Positions 7,066 to 15,172 of a stretch of 16,988 nt of DNA are shown piece after piece. Under the pieces are notes generated by a model. That model saw only the letters and a program-made list of their open reading frames with translations, had not been told where the DNA came from and did not search any database. The position numbers were made by a program, and so were the translations under genes. Origin of the DNA: Nitrosomonas sp. (GTDB taxonomy: Bacteria; Pseudomonadota; Gammaproteobacteria; Burkholderiales; Nitrosomonadaceae); the NCBI GenBank assembly GCA_021774205.1, contig JAJFJI010000209.1:1-16988 (forward strand), written 5' to 3'. Numbering within the stretch: position 1 is the first letter of the stretch; each line of letters starts with the position of its first letter.

Positions 7066-8073
7066 TTATTGTAAAGCAAGGTTGTTTGATCGTGCATGCT
7101 CTGTGTGTGGCGCGGCTTGCAAACTAGGGTTTGCCGAGAAATATTTTTTACTGAAATTAACCCGTGATTCTGGGTCTGGATCGATATTTTTTAGCGCTTC
7201 TATAGTTTTGACGCGAGGGATAAGTCCAGCATTATTGGCAATTTGAATGGACAGTCCGGGGCGTGCATTAAGTTCAATAATCATGGGTCCCTGATCTCGG
7301 TCCAAAACAATATCTACGCCTAGATAACCCAGACCTGTCATTTCATAACACGCTGCGGCCAGTGATAATAACTTGTCCCAATGAGGAATTGCGAGTTCGG
7401 TGAAGACCTTGCGTGTGTCTGGGTGACGTTGTGCGGGTTTTCCAAATTGAACCGCATGAAGTGCATTACCAGTACCAATATCGATGCCAACGCCAACCGC
7501 ACCTTGGTGCAGATTTGCTTTGCCATCCGATGCATGCGTAGCAAGACGCAGCATTGCCATGAGAGGATAGCCTTGCAGGACGATCACGCGTAGATCAGGC
7601 ACCCCTTCATAACTATAATCAGAGAAAACCGGATCAAGCTTAATCAAGGATTCAATCATAACTGTGTCAGGTTTTCCACCTAAGCTGTGTAGTCCACTTA
7701 ATATATTGGATACATGGCGCTTGATTTCCATCAGCGATAGCATATCACCGCCGGGTTTGAAATAGAGATTGTGTTCACGTCTGGAAATAACCAGGATTCC
7801 TTTACCGCCACTACCCTTAACGGGCTTAATAACAAACTCGTCGTAAGCTGTTAGTAGTTTTTCCAGTTTTCTGACATCATGTTGATAAAGCAAGGTACCC
7901 AGTAATTTTGGTACAGCGATCCCGGCCTTCTGCGCTAGTAATTTTGTTTTTAATTTGTCATCTACCAGTGGGTATAGACGACGTGGGTTATACCGAGCCA
8001 CCAAGCCAAAATTCCGCTGATTCATACCAATAATGCCAACCTTGCGAAGTTTTTTAGGACTTATCAGAAACAT
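7066..8073 (-). CDS. RimK-related ATP-grasp ligase (alpha-L-glutamate ligase-like)
   Basis: This 335-residue cytoplasmic protein has an ATP-grasp fold related to RimK, which adds glutamate to a peptide or protein using ATP. Visible motifs are FVIKPVKGSGGKG (Lys83/Lys86 and the glycine loop, 81-92), VPDLRV (158-163), MLRLATH (174-180), YLGVDIV (250-256) and the metal and substrate site IIELNARPGLSIQ (265-277; Glu267, Asn269, Arg271). The N-terminus PKKLRKVGIIGMNQRN matches the 'alpha-L-glutamate ligase-related' subfamily (TIGR02291), so the first Met is used. It is the last gene of a four-gene operon and overlaps the preceding membrane-protein gene by 20 bp. Its true substrate is unknown; a glutamate ligase is the best family-level guess. 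Confidence 0.9.
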   Translation of the reverse strand: MFLISPKKLRKVGIIGMNQRNFGLVARYNPRRLYPLVDDKLKTKLLAQKAGIAVPKLLGTLLYQHDVRKLEKLLTAYDEFVIKPVKGSGGKGILVISRREHNLYFKPGGDMLSLMEIKRHVSNILSGLHSLGGKPDTVMIESLIKLDPVFSDYSYEGVPDLRVIVLQGYPLMAMLRLATHASDGKANLHQGAVGVGIDIGTGNALHAVQFGKPAQRHPDTRKVFTELAIPHWDKLLSLAAACYEMTGLGYLGVDIVLDRDQGPMIIELNARPGLSIQIANNAGLIPRVKTIEALKNIDPDPESRVNFSKKYFSANPSLQAAPHTEHARSNNLALQ

Positions 8074-9604
8074 TTTGTTGTTCTAGTGATTTGAAACGGT
8101 ATAGTTCGGTGAATCGATAGCCCGTGTACTGACCAAGAATCAAAATGAATGCCAAGTTTACCAGCATTAATTCCGGAAAATTGAAACTTAGGTACTCAAT
8201 AATATGATTGGTCATGAACAGGTACGCAACAATGGCCGTAATAAGGCTGCCGGCCCCTTGAATGAATACTTCCTTCGGCCCATCTTCTTCCCATAAAATG
8301 GACATGCGTTCTATGGTCCATGCCAGAATAATTAATGGGAAGAAAGTAACGGTAAGCGCCTGACTGAGGCCCAATTTATGACTGATTATGCTGATGCTCG
8401 CCATAATTGTTATAACGACGATAATGACTGCTGAAATACGCGCAACAAGAAGTAAGTTAAGGTATGACAGATAGGACCGTATCAACAGCCCCGCACTGAC
8501 CACGATTAAAAACATAATAATACCGGCCACCAGCGTGGTTTCTATCAATGCCAGGGCGATTAAAATTGGCATGAAAGTGCCGGAAGTTCTGATGCCGACT
8601 AAAAGACGCATAATAACAACAACTAATGCGCCAATAGGCAATAATAGAATCATTTTAAATGCATTTTGTTGCTCGATAGGTAGACTGTATATAGAAAAAT
8701 CAATGATGCCGCCAGCTTGTTCGTCTTGGCTGTCACCCAAGACGAGATCCCTGGAGGACTGTACATTTTCAATTATTGAAAAAGAAACGCGAGAATTTGT
8801 GCCACCAACAACATCGAGCAGGGATTGGCCACCACGTTGCCATATCAGAAAATTGTCTGGTAATCCGCTATTGCCTGTGTCTTGATTAAATAATAGCCAT
8901 TGGGTGCCATCATGGACTTCGATAAAATTAGCCAGAGATTGTCTACGCCGGCCCCCCTCCAAATAAAGACCACTCACTATTCTTGCACTAATACCTTCCA
9001 TTGCCAGCAAGCTAACCAGCAGACTGGTTTTCTCATCAGCGCTACTTTGGTTATTGATGAGTAGGCTTTGATTCTGAGTGGGAGATTCGGAATTTAATGA
9101 CTTGATCAGTTCTCGTGTAAAAGTTTCGGTATCGGCTGATTTGCTGCGTGCTTGGTTAAGTAAAGCCGTTGCGGCAGTTTGAAGTACTTCATCAAATTCA
9201 GGCTCTACTAGTTCATGGGGATTATCAGTGGCATGGATTGCGGCCATCCGATCATTTTTATAGATACTGAGACGATAAAAAGACGTCTGCGGGCCATCCG
9301 CTATTCTTTTGCTCCATTGTGCACGACGTCCCTCCTTTAGTTCCAGTTTGCTGAAACCATAATCCGGAGAGGCAAAATCCTCGTTCAAAAAAGTTATATC
9401 CGGGTTTTTGGGCGGTAGCGCAAAGGAAACATTAATCGGGTCACCATGGGCGATAAAATCAATTTTGGCTTCAACTATCCACACCAATTTTTTTTCGTCA
9501 GGAAGGAGCGGGAACCCCAGCGCCAAATGCTTATATAGTATTAATCCTATTCCCGCGCTCATTATTAGCAGGACCAGCGCATATAACCTGAATGTCGCTT
9601 GCAT
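8054..9604 (-). CDS. Inactive transglutaminase-like domain fused to seven membrane helices
   Basis: The 516-residue protein has an N-terminal anchor (about 7-26) and then an extracytoplasmic region to about residue 312. That region contains a transglutaminase-like core (EKTSLLVSLLAMEGISARIV at 191-210, then SLANFIEVHDGTQWLLFN). Seven helices follow at about 316-334, 343-362, 357-377, 384-405, 413-430, 448-466 and 477-493. In active transglutaminases the first block holds Cys, the second the His (as in 'HAWVEV') and the third an Asp. Here the Cys position reads Ser/Ala, the His position is Ala225 or Asn226 and the Asp position is Asn240, so the domain should be catalytically dead and probably binds a ligand. 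It matches the Pfam pair Transglut_i_TM plus 7TM_transglut. Its ATG overlaps the stop of the preceding protease gene as TAATG, indicating coupling. Confidence 0.9.
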   Translation of the reverse strand: MQATFRLYALVLLIMSAGIGLILYKHLALGFPLLPDEKKLVWIVEAKIDFIAHGDPINVSFALPPKNPDITFLNEDFASPDYGFSKLELKEGRRAQWSKRIADGPQTSFYRLSIYKNDRMAAIHATDNPHELVEPEFDEVLQTAATALLNQARSKSADTETFTRELIKSLNSESPTQNQSLLINNQSSADEKTSLLVSLLAMEGISARIVSGLYLEGGRRRQSLANFIEVHDGTQWLLFNQDTGNSGLPDNFLIWQRGGQSLLDVVGGTNSRVSFSIIENVQSSRDLVLGDSQDEQAGGIIDFSIYSLPIEQQNAFKMILLLPIGALVVVIMRLLVGIRTSGTFMPILIALALIETTLVAGIIMFLIVVSAGLLIRSYLSYLNLLLVARISAVIIVVITIMASISIISHKLGLSQALTVTFFPLIILAWTIERMSILWEEDGPKEVFIQGAGSLITAIVAYLFMTNHIIEYLSFNFPELMLVNLAFILILGQYTGYRFTELYRFKSLEQQNVSDKS

Positions 9605-10419
9605 TACTTGGATTCACTTAATTTTGGGTCAATACTCGGAATTGAATGCTTTTTGCTGACATCCACGATGGCCAAATCCCGCAAAAAATTCCGGCCAACT
9701 AAGACCTGTTGGCTAAATTTACTGCGATCAACTAAGGTAAAACTGATACTTTCGTCAATATTGGCTAGTCTGGCACGCAAACTTACGATCGGGCGTCGCC
9801 GCGACTCACTTTTATGATCCTTGATGCGCACATAACCGCGTACTCGTCGTGTTAACTCTATCTTTTCACCAGTTTCTGGATGAATAACATGAAATCTAAC
9901 AAAAGGTTTTCCATCACGTTCGAATTCAACGATGTCAACTGCATTGAGTGATGAAGTTTTTGCGCCAGTATCAATTCGTGCGCTGAATTCCATGCTAGGC
10001 GGATCAAGAAAAATATTTTCTATTTCACCCAAGATAATACGGTTATTATTTGGGTCTTGGTTACTCGTTCTCTTGAGGGCGGTTTGTTGAATTTTCTGGT
10101 TCGCTGCATCATTTTTCTTACTTGCAATTTGATTCGCTCTGCTTGCTGCTAGCGTTTTTCTCTCTTTTACTAATTCTGCATATAAATCGACGAGTTCTTT
10201 TTCTCTGGCGTTGATTTCAGCTTCTCGAATTGCTAGTGCTTCTTCAAGCGCAGTGTATGCGGCTAATCTTTCTTCAAGGATGTGGTTTTGTTGTTGTTGA
10301 GTTGGGTAAACTGTTGACTGGGTGTCAACCGTTTTGCAGCCTGATAATGCAATAAAAATTATTATCAACAAAGGGATGCTGTAATAAGATCGTGTCAGAT
10401 TTGGGATATATAGCCCCAT
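9604..10419 (-). CDS. Retropepsin-like 'ATP-dependent zinc protease' family lipoprotein with coiled coil
   Basis: The C-terminal domain carries the family's conserved blocks: RIDTGAKTSSLNA (the DTGA signature of pepsin-like aspartic proteases; Asp at about residue 150), RRVRGYVRIKD, RRRPIVSLRAR and VLVGRNFLRDLAIVDV. This is the PF05618 family, historically named 'ATP-dependent zinc protease' although its core looks retropepsin-like. From the ATG at 10417-10419 the N-terminus is a lipoprotein signal with lipobox LSGC (Cys28), then a predicted coiled coil (about 44-101) rich in Glu, Ala and Arg. An upstream ATG at 10491 would add 24 residues ahead of the signal peptide and is less likely; neither start has a strong ribosome binding site. 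An envelope-anchored protease next to a membrane pseudo-transglutaminase suggests it works outside the inner membrane. Confidence 0.85.
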   Translation of the reverse strand: MGLYIPNLTRSYYSIPLLIIIFIALSGCKTVDTQSTVYPTQQQQNHILEERLAAYTALEEALAIREAEINAREKELVDLYAELVKERKTLAASRANQIASKKNDAANQKIQQTALKRTSNQDPNNNRIILGEIENIFLDPPSMEFSARIDTGAKTSSLNAVDIVEFERDGKPFVRFHVIHPETGEKIELTRRVRGYVRIKDHKSESRRRPIVSLRARLANIDESISFTLVDRSKFSQQVLVGRNFLRDLAIVDVSKKHSIPSIDPKLSESK

Positions 10420-10519
10420 GTATTGAGACCGAATGATTGCCTTGATATTAGTAAATAGTAAAAGGAAATTTATTAACGAGGTATAGCGCATAATAACTTT
10501 AATAAGTATACATTAATAG

Positions 10520-11662
10520 CTACGATTGCTTGCAGTGGTTCATGCCTTGGGGCAGCTGTGTGTTATCTACAATTTCTCCCAACCACGGTCCAGGATATAG
10601 CTGTTGGGGGGACGATAGCAACATAATAGCTAGAATGTTGCGATGTGCGCCCGCTGAAATGTCGAAGGTGCCGTCGATACTCGGGATCATGTGATATGTT
10701 TCGTCATATTGTTGTGCAATATTCTGCTTGGCTTTTTCAAAGGCAGGGTTATCGTGTTCACTGGCTAATAAATAAGCAATGCCGACTTCTGCAACCACAT
10801 CGGCTTTGGCGCGAGAAATGATGGTGTCGATGTTGTTGTCAAAGTATTCAAAGATCCCCGCAAAATCATCACGGTTAATATGATACTGATAATATTGGCT
10901 GCTTGCTAAAATCATATGCGTAAGGCCATATATTTTATTTTCATATTGTTGTATGTTTAGCAGCTTATCTTGATCGTCTGGATAGACTGCTTGTAATGCG
11001 CCGAGGAAGACATCACTGTAATCTTTTCCACCTAGTTGTTTAATCCATATTACGATATTGGCAAGTTGCGCTGCCCAAGCTTTGATTAAGGAAGGATCGC
11101 TTAAGCTGCGCGTATAATCATGTGCCAGCACCTGTTCTTTCAGTTGATCAAACGGTTGGTAACAAATGCGATATTCTAAGGAACGTCTGAGTATTGATAA
11201 ACTACTCAAATAGTAAGGGAGAGAAGGCGCTATGTCCAGAGATTTGCGTCGCAATTCTGCCCTGATTCTGGCAGACGAATCGTTCGCTTTTGCAAGCCAC
11301 TTGCTCGGTTTTGTGCTTGAATACTTAACTTCATTGTTATCGTGTGCAACTTGTAAAAGCTGCTCAACTCTATCTTTCATATACCTTAAATCTTGCAAAT
11401 TATAGGGAAGATAGCTCGTAGTCCCACTGATGCGATAGATTCTAGCCGCGTAATGGCTCGCTTTATAATTAGCTAAATTGCCCAATTCTTGATCATATTT
11501 AGTTTTAATGGCCAGAGCAATATTGCTATGGGACAGTTTAATATTGTCCATTGAAGTCAAACTATGGTTGGTTTTATCGGGAGTAATTAAGAGGGTAATC
11601 GCAAGTGCCGCAAAAATAAACAGCATCAATGCTATTTTCCTCTTATTTCTAATAACAGCCAT
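10520..11662 (-). CDS. Uncharacterised signal-anchored protein, possibly DUF3541
   Basis: This 380-residue protein begins with a positively charged stretch and a single hydrophobic helix (RKIALMLFIFAALAITLLI, about 8-26), so it is exported or anchored with the rest outside the cytoplasm. The body looks mainly helical and has no enzyme motif that I recognise. Notable pieces are PYNLQDLRYMKDRVEQLLQV, the LPYYLSSLSILRRSLEYRIC region, IYGLTHMILASSQYYQ, and the near-terminal GTFDISAGAHRNILAIMLL. I recall DUF3541 proteins as having this character and neighbourhood but could not check it. It is the first gene of the operon that continues, 28 bp downstream, with the retropepsin-like lipoprotein, so it probably serves the same process. 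Confidence 0.8.
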   Translation of the reverse strand: MAVIRNKRKIALMLFIFAALAITLLITPDKTNHSLTSMDNIKLSHSNIALAIKTKYDQELGNLANYKASHYAARIYRISGTTSYLPYNLQDLRYMKDRVEQLLQVAHDNNEVKYSSTKPSKWLAKANDSSARIRAELRRKSLDIAPSLPYYLSSLSILRRSLEYRICYQPFDQLKEQVLAHDYTRSLSDPSLIKAWAAQLANIVIWIKQLGGKDYSDVFLGALQAVYPDDQDKLLNIQQYENKIYGLTHMILASSQYYQYHINRDDFAGIFEYFDNNIDTIISRAKADVVAEVGIAYLLASEHDNPAFEKAKQNIAQQYDETYHMIPSIDGTFDISAGAHRNILAIMLLSSPQQLYPGPWLGEIVDNTQLPQGMNHCKQS

Positions 11663-11784
11663 TTTTTCTATTTTGTTTCATTAGATAGCGAGTGTATTAG
11701 TGTAATTTTGCAATTGTTATTATTCATTTTTGGGCTGGATTATGGACATTGGGTTGTAAAAATCGTTCCCGGCCACAGCGGCTG
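11663..11784. other. Spacer between lpdA and the four-gene operon
   Basis: These 122 bp separate the lpdA stop from the first operon gene, the largest gap in this same-strand run. On the minus strand there is a short ACAG/CTGT hairpin just after lpdA and an AT-rich tract before the next ATG. No convincing -35/-10 pair was found, so whether the operon has its own promoter is undecided. Confidence 0.35.
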
Positions 11785-13521
11785 TTATTTTTTTTGCATA
11801 TAAAGATCCGTGATTGATCCTTCCGCGATCTCGGCGGCAAAGAATACTGATTCTGATAACGTTGGATGAGGATGGATGGTGAGACCAATATCTTCCATGT
11901 CCGAACCCATTTCCAGTGCCAGCACGGTTTCAGCAATCAGCTCACCGGCGTTAATGCCTACGATCCCCGCACCGAGGATGCGGCGAGACTTTTTATCCAA
12001 TAATAATTTTGTCATACCTTCTTCACGCGCCATTGAAATGGCACGGCCACTGGCTGCCCAGGGGAAAGTCGCTGTTTCATAATCAATGTTTTGTTTTTTT
12101 GCTTCAGTTTCTGTCAAGCCCATCCAGGCAATCTCTGGATCGGTATAAGCGACCGAGGGGATGGTGCGAGCATCAAATGCGGCTTTATGTCCGGCAATAA
12201 TCTCTGCGGCTAGTTTGCCTTCATGAGTAGCCTTGTGCGCCAACATGGGTTCTCCAACAATATCGCCAATTCCAAAAATATGAGGGATATTGGTACGCAG
12301 TTGGTGGTCTACCGGAATAAAGCCACGTTCATTAATCGTCACACCTGCATTTTTCGCGCCTATATCGCGCCCATTTGGACAACGTCCCGTCGCCATCAGG
12401 ATGCGATCATAAATTTGAGGCTCAGGCGCATTTTTACCCTCAAAAGTTACTTTTAACCCCATTTTTTTCGCTTCAATTTTAGTTACTTTTGTCTTCAGGT
12501 AAATTGCTTCGTAGCGTTTTTGTATGCGTCGATGCAGTGGTTTAATGAGATCAACATCGGCACCGGGGATTAACTGATCCATTAATTCCACGACACTGAT
12601 TTTGCTGCCAAGCGCAGCATAGACCGTTGCCATTTCCAGGCCAATAATTCCGCCGCCAATAATGAGCATGCGTTTTGGAATGGTTTCTAGTTTCAGTGCG
12701 CCGGTGGAGTCGATAATACGCGGATCATCGTAGGGAAAACCAGGGATGCGTGCCACACTTGAACCTGCGGCGATGATGCAGTTATCGAAAGAGACAGTTT
12801 TTGCACCATCCGTTGTTTCCACCCGGATTATATTGGGCGCAGTAAATTTACCGGTACCGTGGATGATTTTAACTTTGCGTTGTTTTGCCAGTGCCTTTAG
12901 TCCGTTGGTCAGTTTCTTGATGACGGATTCTTTCCAGGTGCGCAGTTTGTCGATGGTGATGATTGGTTTTTCAAAAGTAACGCCATGCGGGGAAATATCT
13001 GCAGCTTCAGTGATAATTTTTGCGACATGCAACAGTGCCTTGGACGGAATGCAGCCGACATTCAGACAAACGCCGCCGAGTGTCGGATAGCGTTCAATCA
13101 ATACTACTTTTTTGCCTAGATCGGCGGCGCGAAATGCGGCAGTGTATCCGCCTGGCCCCGCACCGAGTATAACGACCTCAGCGTGGAAGTCGCCGGAATC
13201 TGTGCTGGTCGGAACGGGTGCTTTGTTATTGGCGACCGTTACTGAATCGCGCTTGTTTTTGGCTGTTTCAGTTGCGGTGGCTATTGTTTCCAATATCAGA
13301 ATGAGCGACCCTTGCGTTACTTTGTCGCCAACCTTAACCTTTATTTCTTTTATTACGCCGGCGTGTGGGGAAGGGACATCCATAGTTGCCTTATCCGTTT
13401 CCAGCGTTATAAGTGAGGTTTCCTTTTCTACCTTGTCGCCTGGTTTTACCAGGATTTCAATAACAGGGATATCCTGAAAATCTCCAATATCGGGGACAAT
13501 TATGTCAATAGATTGGGTCAT
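11785..13521 (-). CDS. lpdA: Dihydrolipoyl dehydrogenase with N-terminal lipoyl domain
   Basis: This is the E3 component of 2-oxoacid dehydrogenase complexes: it reoxidises dihydrolipoyl groups and passes electrons through FAD to NAD+. The 578-residue protein starts with a biotinyl/lipoyl domain (1-80; lipoylated Lys44 in ETDKATMDVP). An Ala/Thr/Lys linker (81-112) leads to the FAD-binding segment VVILGAGPGGYTAAF and the redox disulfide VCLNVGCIPS (Cys152/Cys157). Further on are the NAD-binding RMLIIGGGIIGLEMA, the second FAD site (PHIFGIGDIVG) and the dimer-interface catalytic pair HPHPTLSES (His552, Glu557). A lipoyl-fused E3 is typical of the betaproteobacterial pyruvate dehydrogenase complex. 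Here it follows proA by 30 bp, and no aceE or aceF is in view. AAGG lies 5 bases before the ATG. Confidence 0.95.
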   Translation of the reverse strand: MTQSIDIIVPDIGDFQDIPVIEILVKPGDKVEKETSLITLETDKATMDVPSPHAGVIKEIKVKVGDKVTQGSLILILETIATATETAKNKRDSVTVANNKAPVPTSTDSGDFHAEVVILGAGPGGYTAAFRAADLGKKVVLIERYPTLGGVCLNVGCIPSKALLHVAKIITEAADISPHGVTFEKPIITIDKLRTWKESVIKKLTNGLKALAKQRKVKIIHGTGKFTAPNIIRVETTDGAKTVSFDNCIIAAGSSVARIPGFPYDDPRIIDSTGALKLETIPKRMLIIGGGIIGLEMATVYAALGSKISVVELMDQLIPGADVDLIKPLHRRIQKRYEAIYLKTKVTKIEAKKMGLKVTFEGKNAPEPQIYDRILMATGRCPNGRDIGAKNAGVTINERGFIPVDHQLRTNIPHIFGIGDIVGEPMLAHKATHEGKLAAEIIAGHKAAFDARTIPSVAYTDPEIAWMGLTETEAKKQNIDYETATFPWAASGRAISMAREEGMTKLLLDKKSRRILGAGIVGINAGELIAETVLALEMGSDMEDIGLTIHPHPTLSESVFFAAEIAEGSITDLYMQKK

Positions 13522-13551
13522 AACAGCCTTATTGTTTGTTAACTTGTGACA

Positions 13552-14817
13552 TTATTGTCTTATGTGTCCATCACCCAGGACAACATATTTTTGACTGGTC
13601 AAGCCTTCCAATCCTACTGGTCCACGTGCATGGATTTTATCCGTGGAAATGCCAATTTCAGCACCGAGTCCATATTCAAAACCATCGGCAAAACGGGTCG
13701 AAGTATTTACCATCACCGAACTAGAATCTACTTCCCGCAAAAAACGGCGTGCACGGCTATAGTCTTCGGTGACGATGGAATCGGTATGCTGTGAACCATA
13801 GGTAGCGATATGTTGCAGTGCTTGATCAAAATTACTGACAACTCGTATGCTCAGAATAGGCGCAAGATATTCCGTAAACCAGTCTTCTTCTGTTGCTTCA
13901 TCCATTTGCGCAACTATCGAGCAGGCAGTCGCATCTCCACGGAGTGTTACACCTTTTTTAAGATAGATTTTGCAAAGTTCCGGCAATACCTGGCTAGCAA
14001 TACCCTTGTGTACCAATAGTGTTTCCATGGTATTACAGGTTCCGTAGCGTTGGCATTTCGCGTTTTCAGCAATACGAATGGCCTTTATCAAATCAGCCTG
14101 TTCATCGATATAAACATGACATACGCCATGTAAGTGTTTAATAACGGGGACACGCGCTTCATTAGAAATACGTTCAATGAGTCCCTTGCCACCCCGTGGC
14201 ACAATGACATCGACAAAATCTTGCATGGTAACAAGCTCTCCGACCGCTGCGCGGTCTGTTGTTTCAATGACTTGTACCGCGGACTCTGGGAGCCCTGCGC
14301 TTGTTAAACCTTCTTTCACGCAGTTGGCGATTGCCTGATTCGCGTGGATGGCTTCCGAACCACCACGTAAGATCGCCGCATTGCCTGCCTTCAAGCAAAG
14401 CCCTGCGGCATCTGCTGTGACATTGGGACGAGCCTCGTAAATGATACCAATTACGCCCAGTGGAACCCGCATTTTTCCAACTTGTATGCCGGAAGGACGG
14501 TAATTGAGGCCACTGATTTCTCCAATTGGGTCGGTCAATGCGGCAATTTGCAACAAGCCTTCCGCCATATTGGCGACCCCTTTGACAGTTAGTGCCAGAC
14601 GATCAATTAAGGCGGTTTCAAGTCCTTTGTTCCGCGCTTTTTCCAGATCACGCGCGTTGGCGGCTAATAATGTTTCCTCGTCGCGTTTGATTGCCGTCGC
14701 TATGGCAGTGAGCGCCTGATTTTTTGTGGCAGTCTCGGCTCTAGCCATCAAATGCGATGCTGCGCGCGCTTTACGCCCGACAGACTGCATATAGGTTTTA
14801 ATGTCAGTAGCTTCCAT
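13552..14817 (-). CDS. proA: Gamma-glutamyl phosphate reductase (glutamate-5-semialdehyde dehydrogenase)
   Basis: ProA catalyses the second step of proline synthesis from glutamate, the NADPH-dependent reduction of gamma-glutamyl phosphate to the semialdehyde. From the ATG at 14815-14817 the protein has 421 residues, the normal family length. Hallmarks are MRVPLGVIGIIYEARPNVTA, the glycine-rich LKAGNAAILRGGSEA, VIVPRGGKGLI, and the active-site cysteine in YGTCNTMETLLV (Cys261). Near the C-terminus it has SSSVMVNTSTRFADGFEYGL and AEIGISTDKIHARGPVGLEG. An in-frame ATG at 14898 would add 27 non-conserved residues spanning a likely promoter, so it was rejected; GGAAT lies 6 bases before the chosen ATG. 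proB is not adjacent in this window. Confidence 0.95.
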   Translation of the reverse strand: MEATDIKTYMQSVGRKARAASHLMARAETATKNQALTAIATAIKRDEETLLAANARDLEKARNKGLETALIDRLALTVKGVANMAEGLLQIAALTDPIGEISGLNYRPSGIQVGKMRVPLGVIGIIYEARPNVTADAAGLCLKAGNAAILRGGSEAIHANQAIANCVKEGLTSAGLPESAVQVIETTDRAAVGELVTMQDFVDVIVPRGGKGLIERISNEARVPVIKHLHGVCHVYIDEQADLIKAIRIAENAKCQRYGTCNTMETLLVHKGIASQVLPELCKIYLKKGVTLRGDATACSIVAQMDEATEEDWFTEYLAPILSIRVVSNFDQALQHIATYGSQHTDSIVTEDYSRARRFLREVDSSSVMVNTSTRFADGFEYGLGAEIGISTDKIHARGPVGLEGLTSQKYVVLGDGHIRQ

Positions 14818-14862
14818 GTTGCTATTCCGAAATAAGTTGTCCGTATTTGTTTTTCTTCTGAA

Positions 14863-14889
14863 ATTATAGGGCCAAACTGTAGATAACAA
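14863..14889 (-). promoter_or_regulatory. Candidate proA promoter
   Basis: On the minus strand TATAAT (plus coordinates 14863-14868) lies 45 bp before the proA ATG, with TTGTTA (14884-14889) 15 bp upstream. The -10 is perfect; the spacer is short for a sigma-70 promoter. Confidence 0.4.
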
Positions 14890-14934
14890 AAATATCAACA
14901 GCGTCAGTTGCAGTGTGGTCAGTATTCCACCTAG

Positions 14935-15095
14935 GAGGCTGCCCGAGAATAGCGTGATCTACCGTGGAAAAGCTATTTTGGCCATATTTCCCGATCATTT
15001 TCGTTAAATAGAATAACTATTCGCCACAAATGTTCAAAAAAACTGTCTAAAAGTGGCTTTTCCTTGCTACAACCACTATTCTCGGACAAGCACTC
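14935..15095. mobile_element. 161-bp palindromic MITE-like element with CTAG flanks
   Basis: The ends are inverted: GAGGCTGCCCGAGAATAG at 14935-14952 and, on the other strand from 15095 inward, GAGTGCTTGTCCGAGAATAG. Ten bases (CCGAGAATAG) are identical. The symmetry continues inward with GGAAAAGC in both arms and ends in a central GAATA-ac-TATTC (15011-15022), so most of the element can fold as one long imperfect hairpin. It is bounded on both sides by CTAG (14931-14934 and 15096-15099), as expected for a 4-bp target duplication of an IS5-like transposase. There is no coding capacity. It is best read as a non-autonomous miniature element whose transposase lies elsewhere; the parent IS family is inferred from the CTAG only. 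Confidence 0.7.
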
Positions 15096-15172
15096 CTAGT
15101 GCTGGTGCAGCGATTCGTTGAGAAATATCAGTAACGCTACGCGTGATCAACTTGATAAGAATTGATTCAGCC

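Noticed and set aside
11724..11790. Hairpin after lpdA as a strong terminator
   Set aside because: The stem ACAG/CTGT is only four pairs and the T-run on the minus strand is displaced, so it was not listed as a terminator.
12746..13477. Two plus-strand frames of over 110 codons antisense to lpdA
   Set aside because: They mirror the codon pattern of a highly conserved gene and show no domain or signal of their own.
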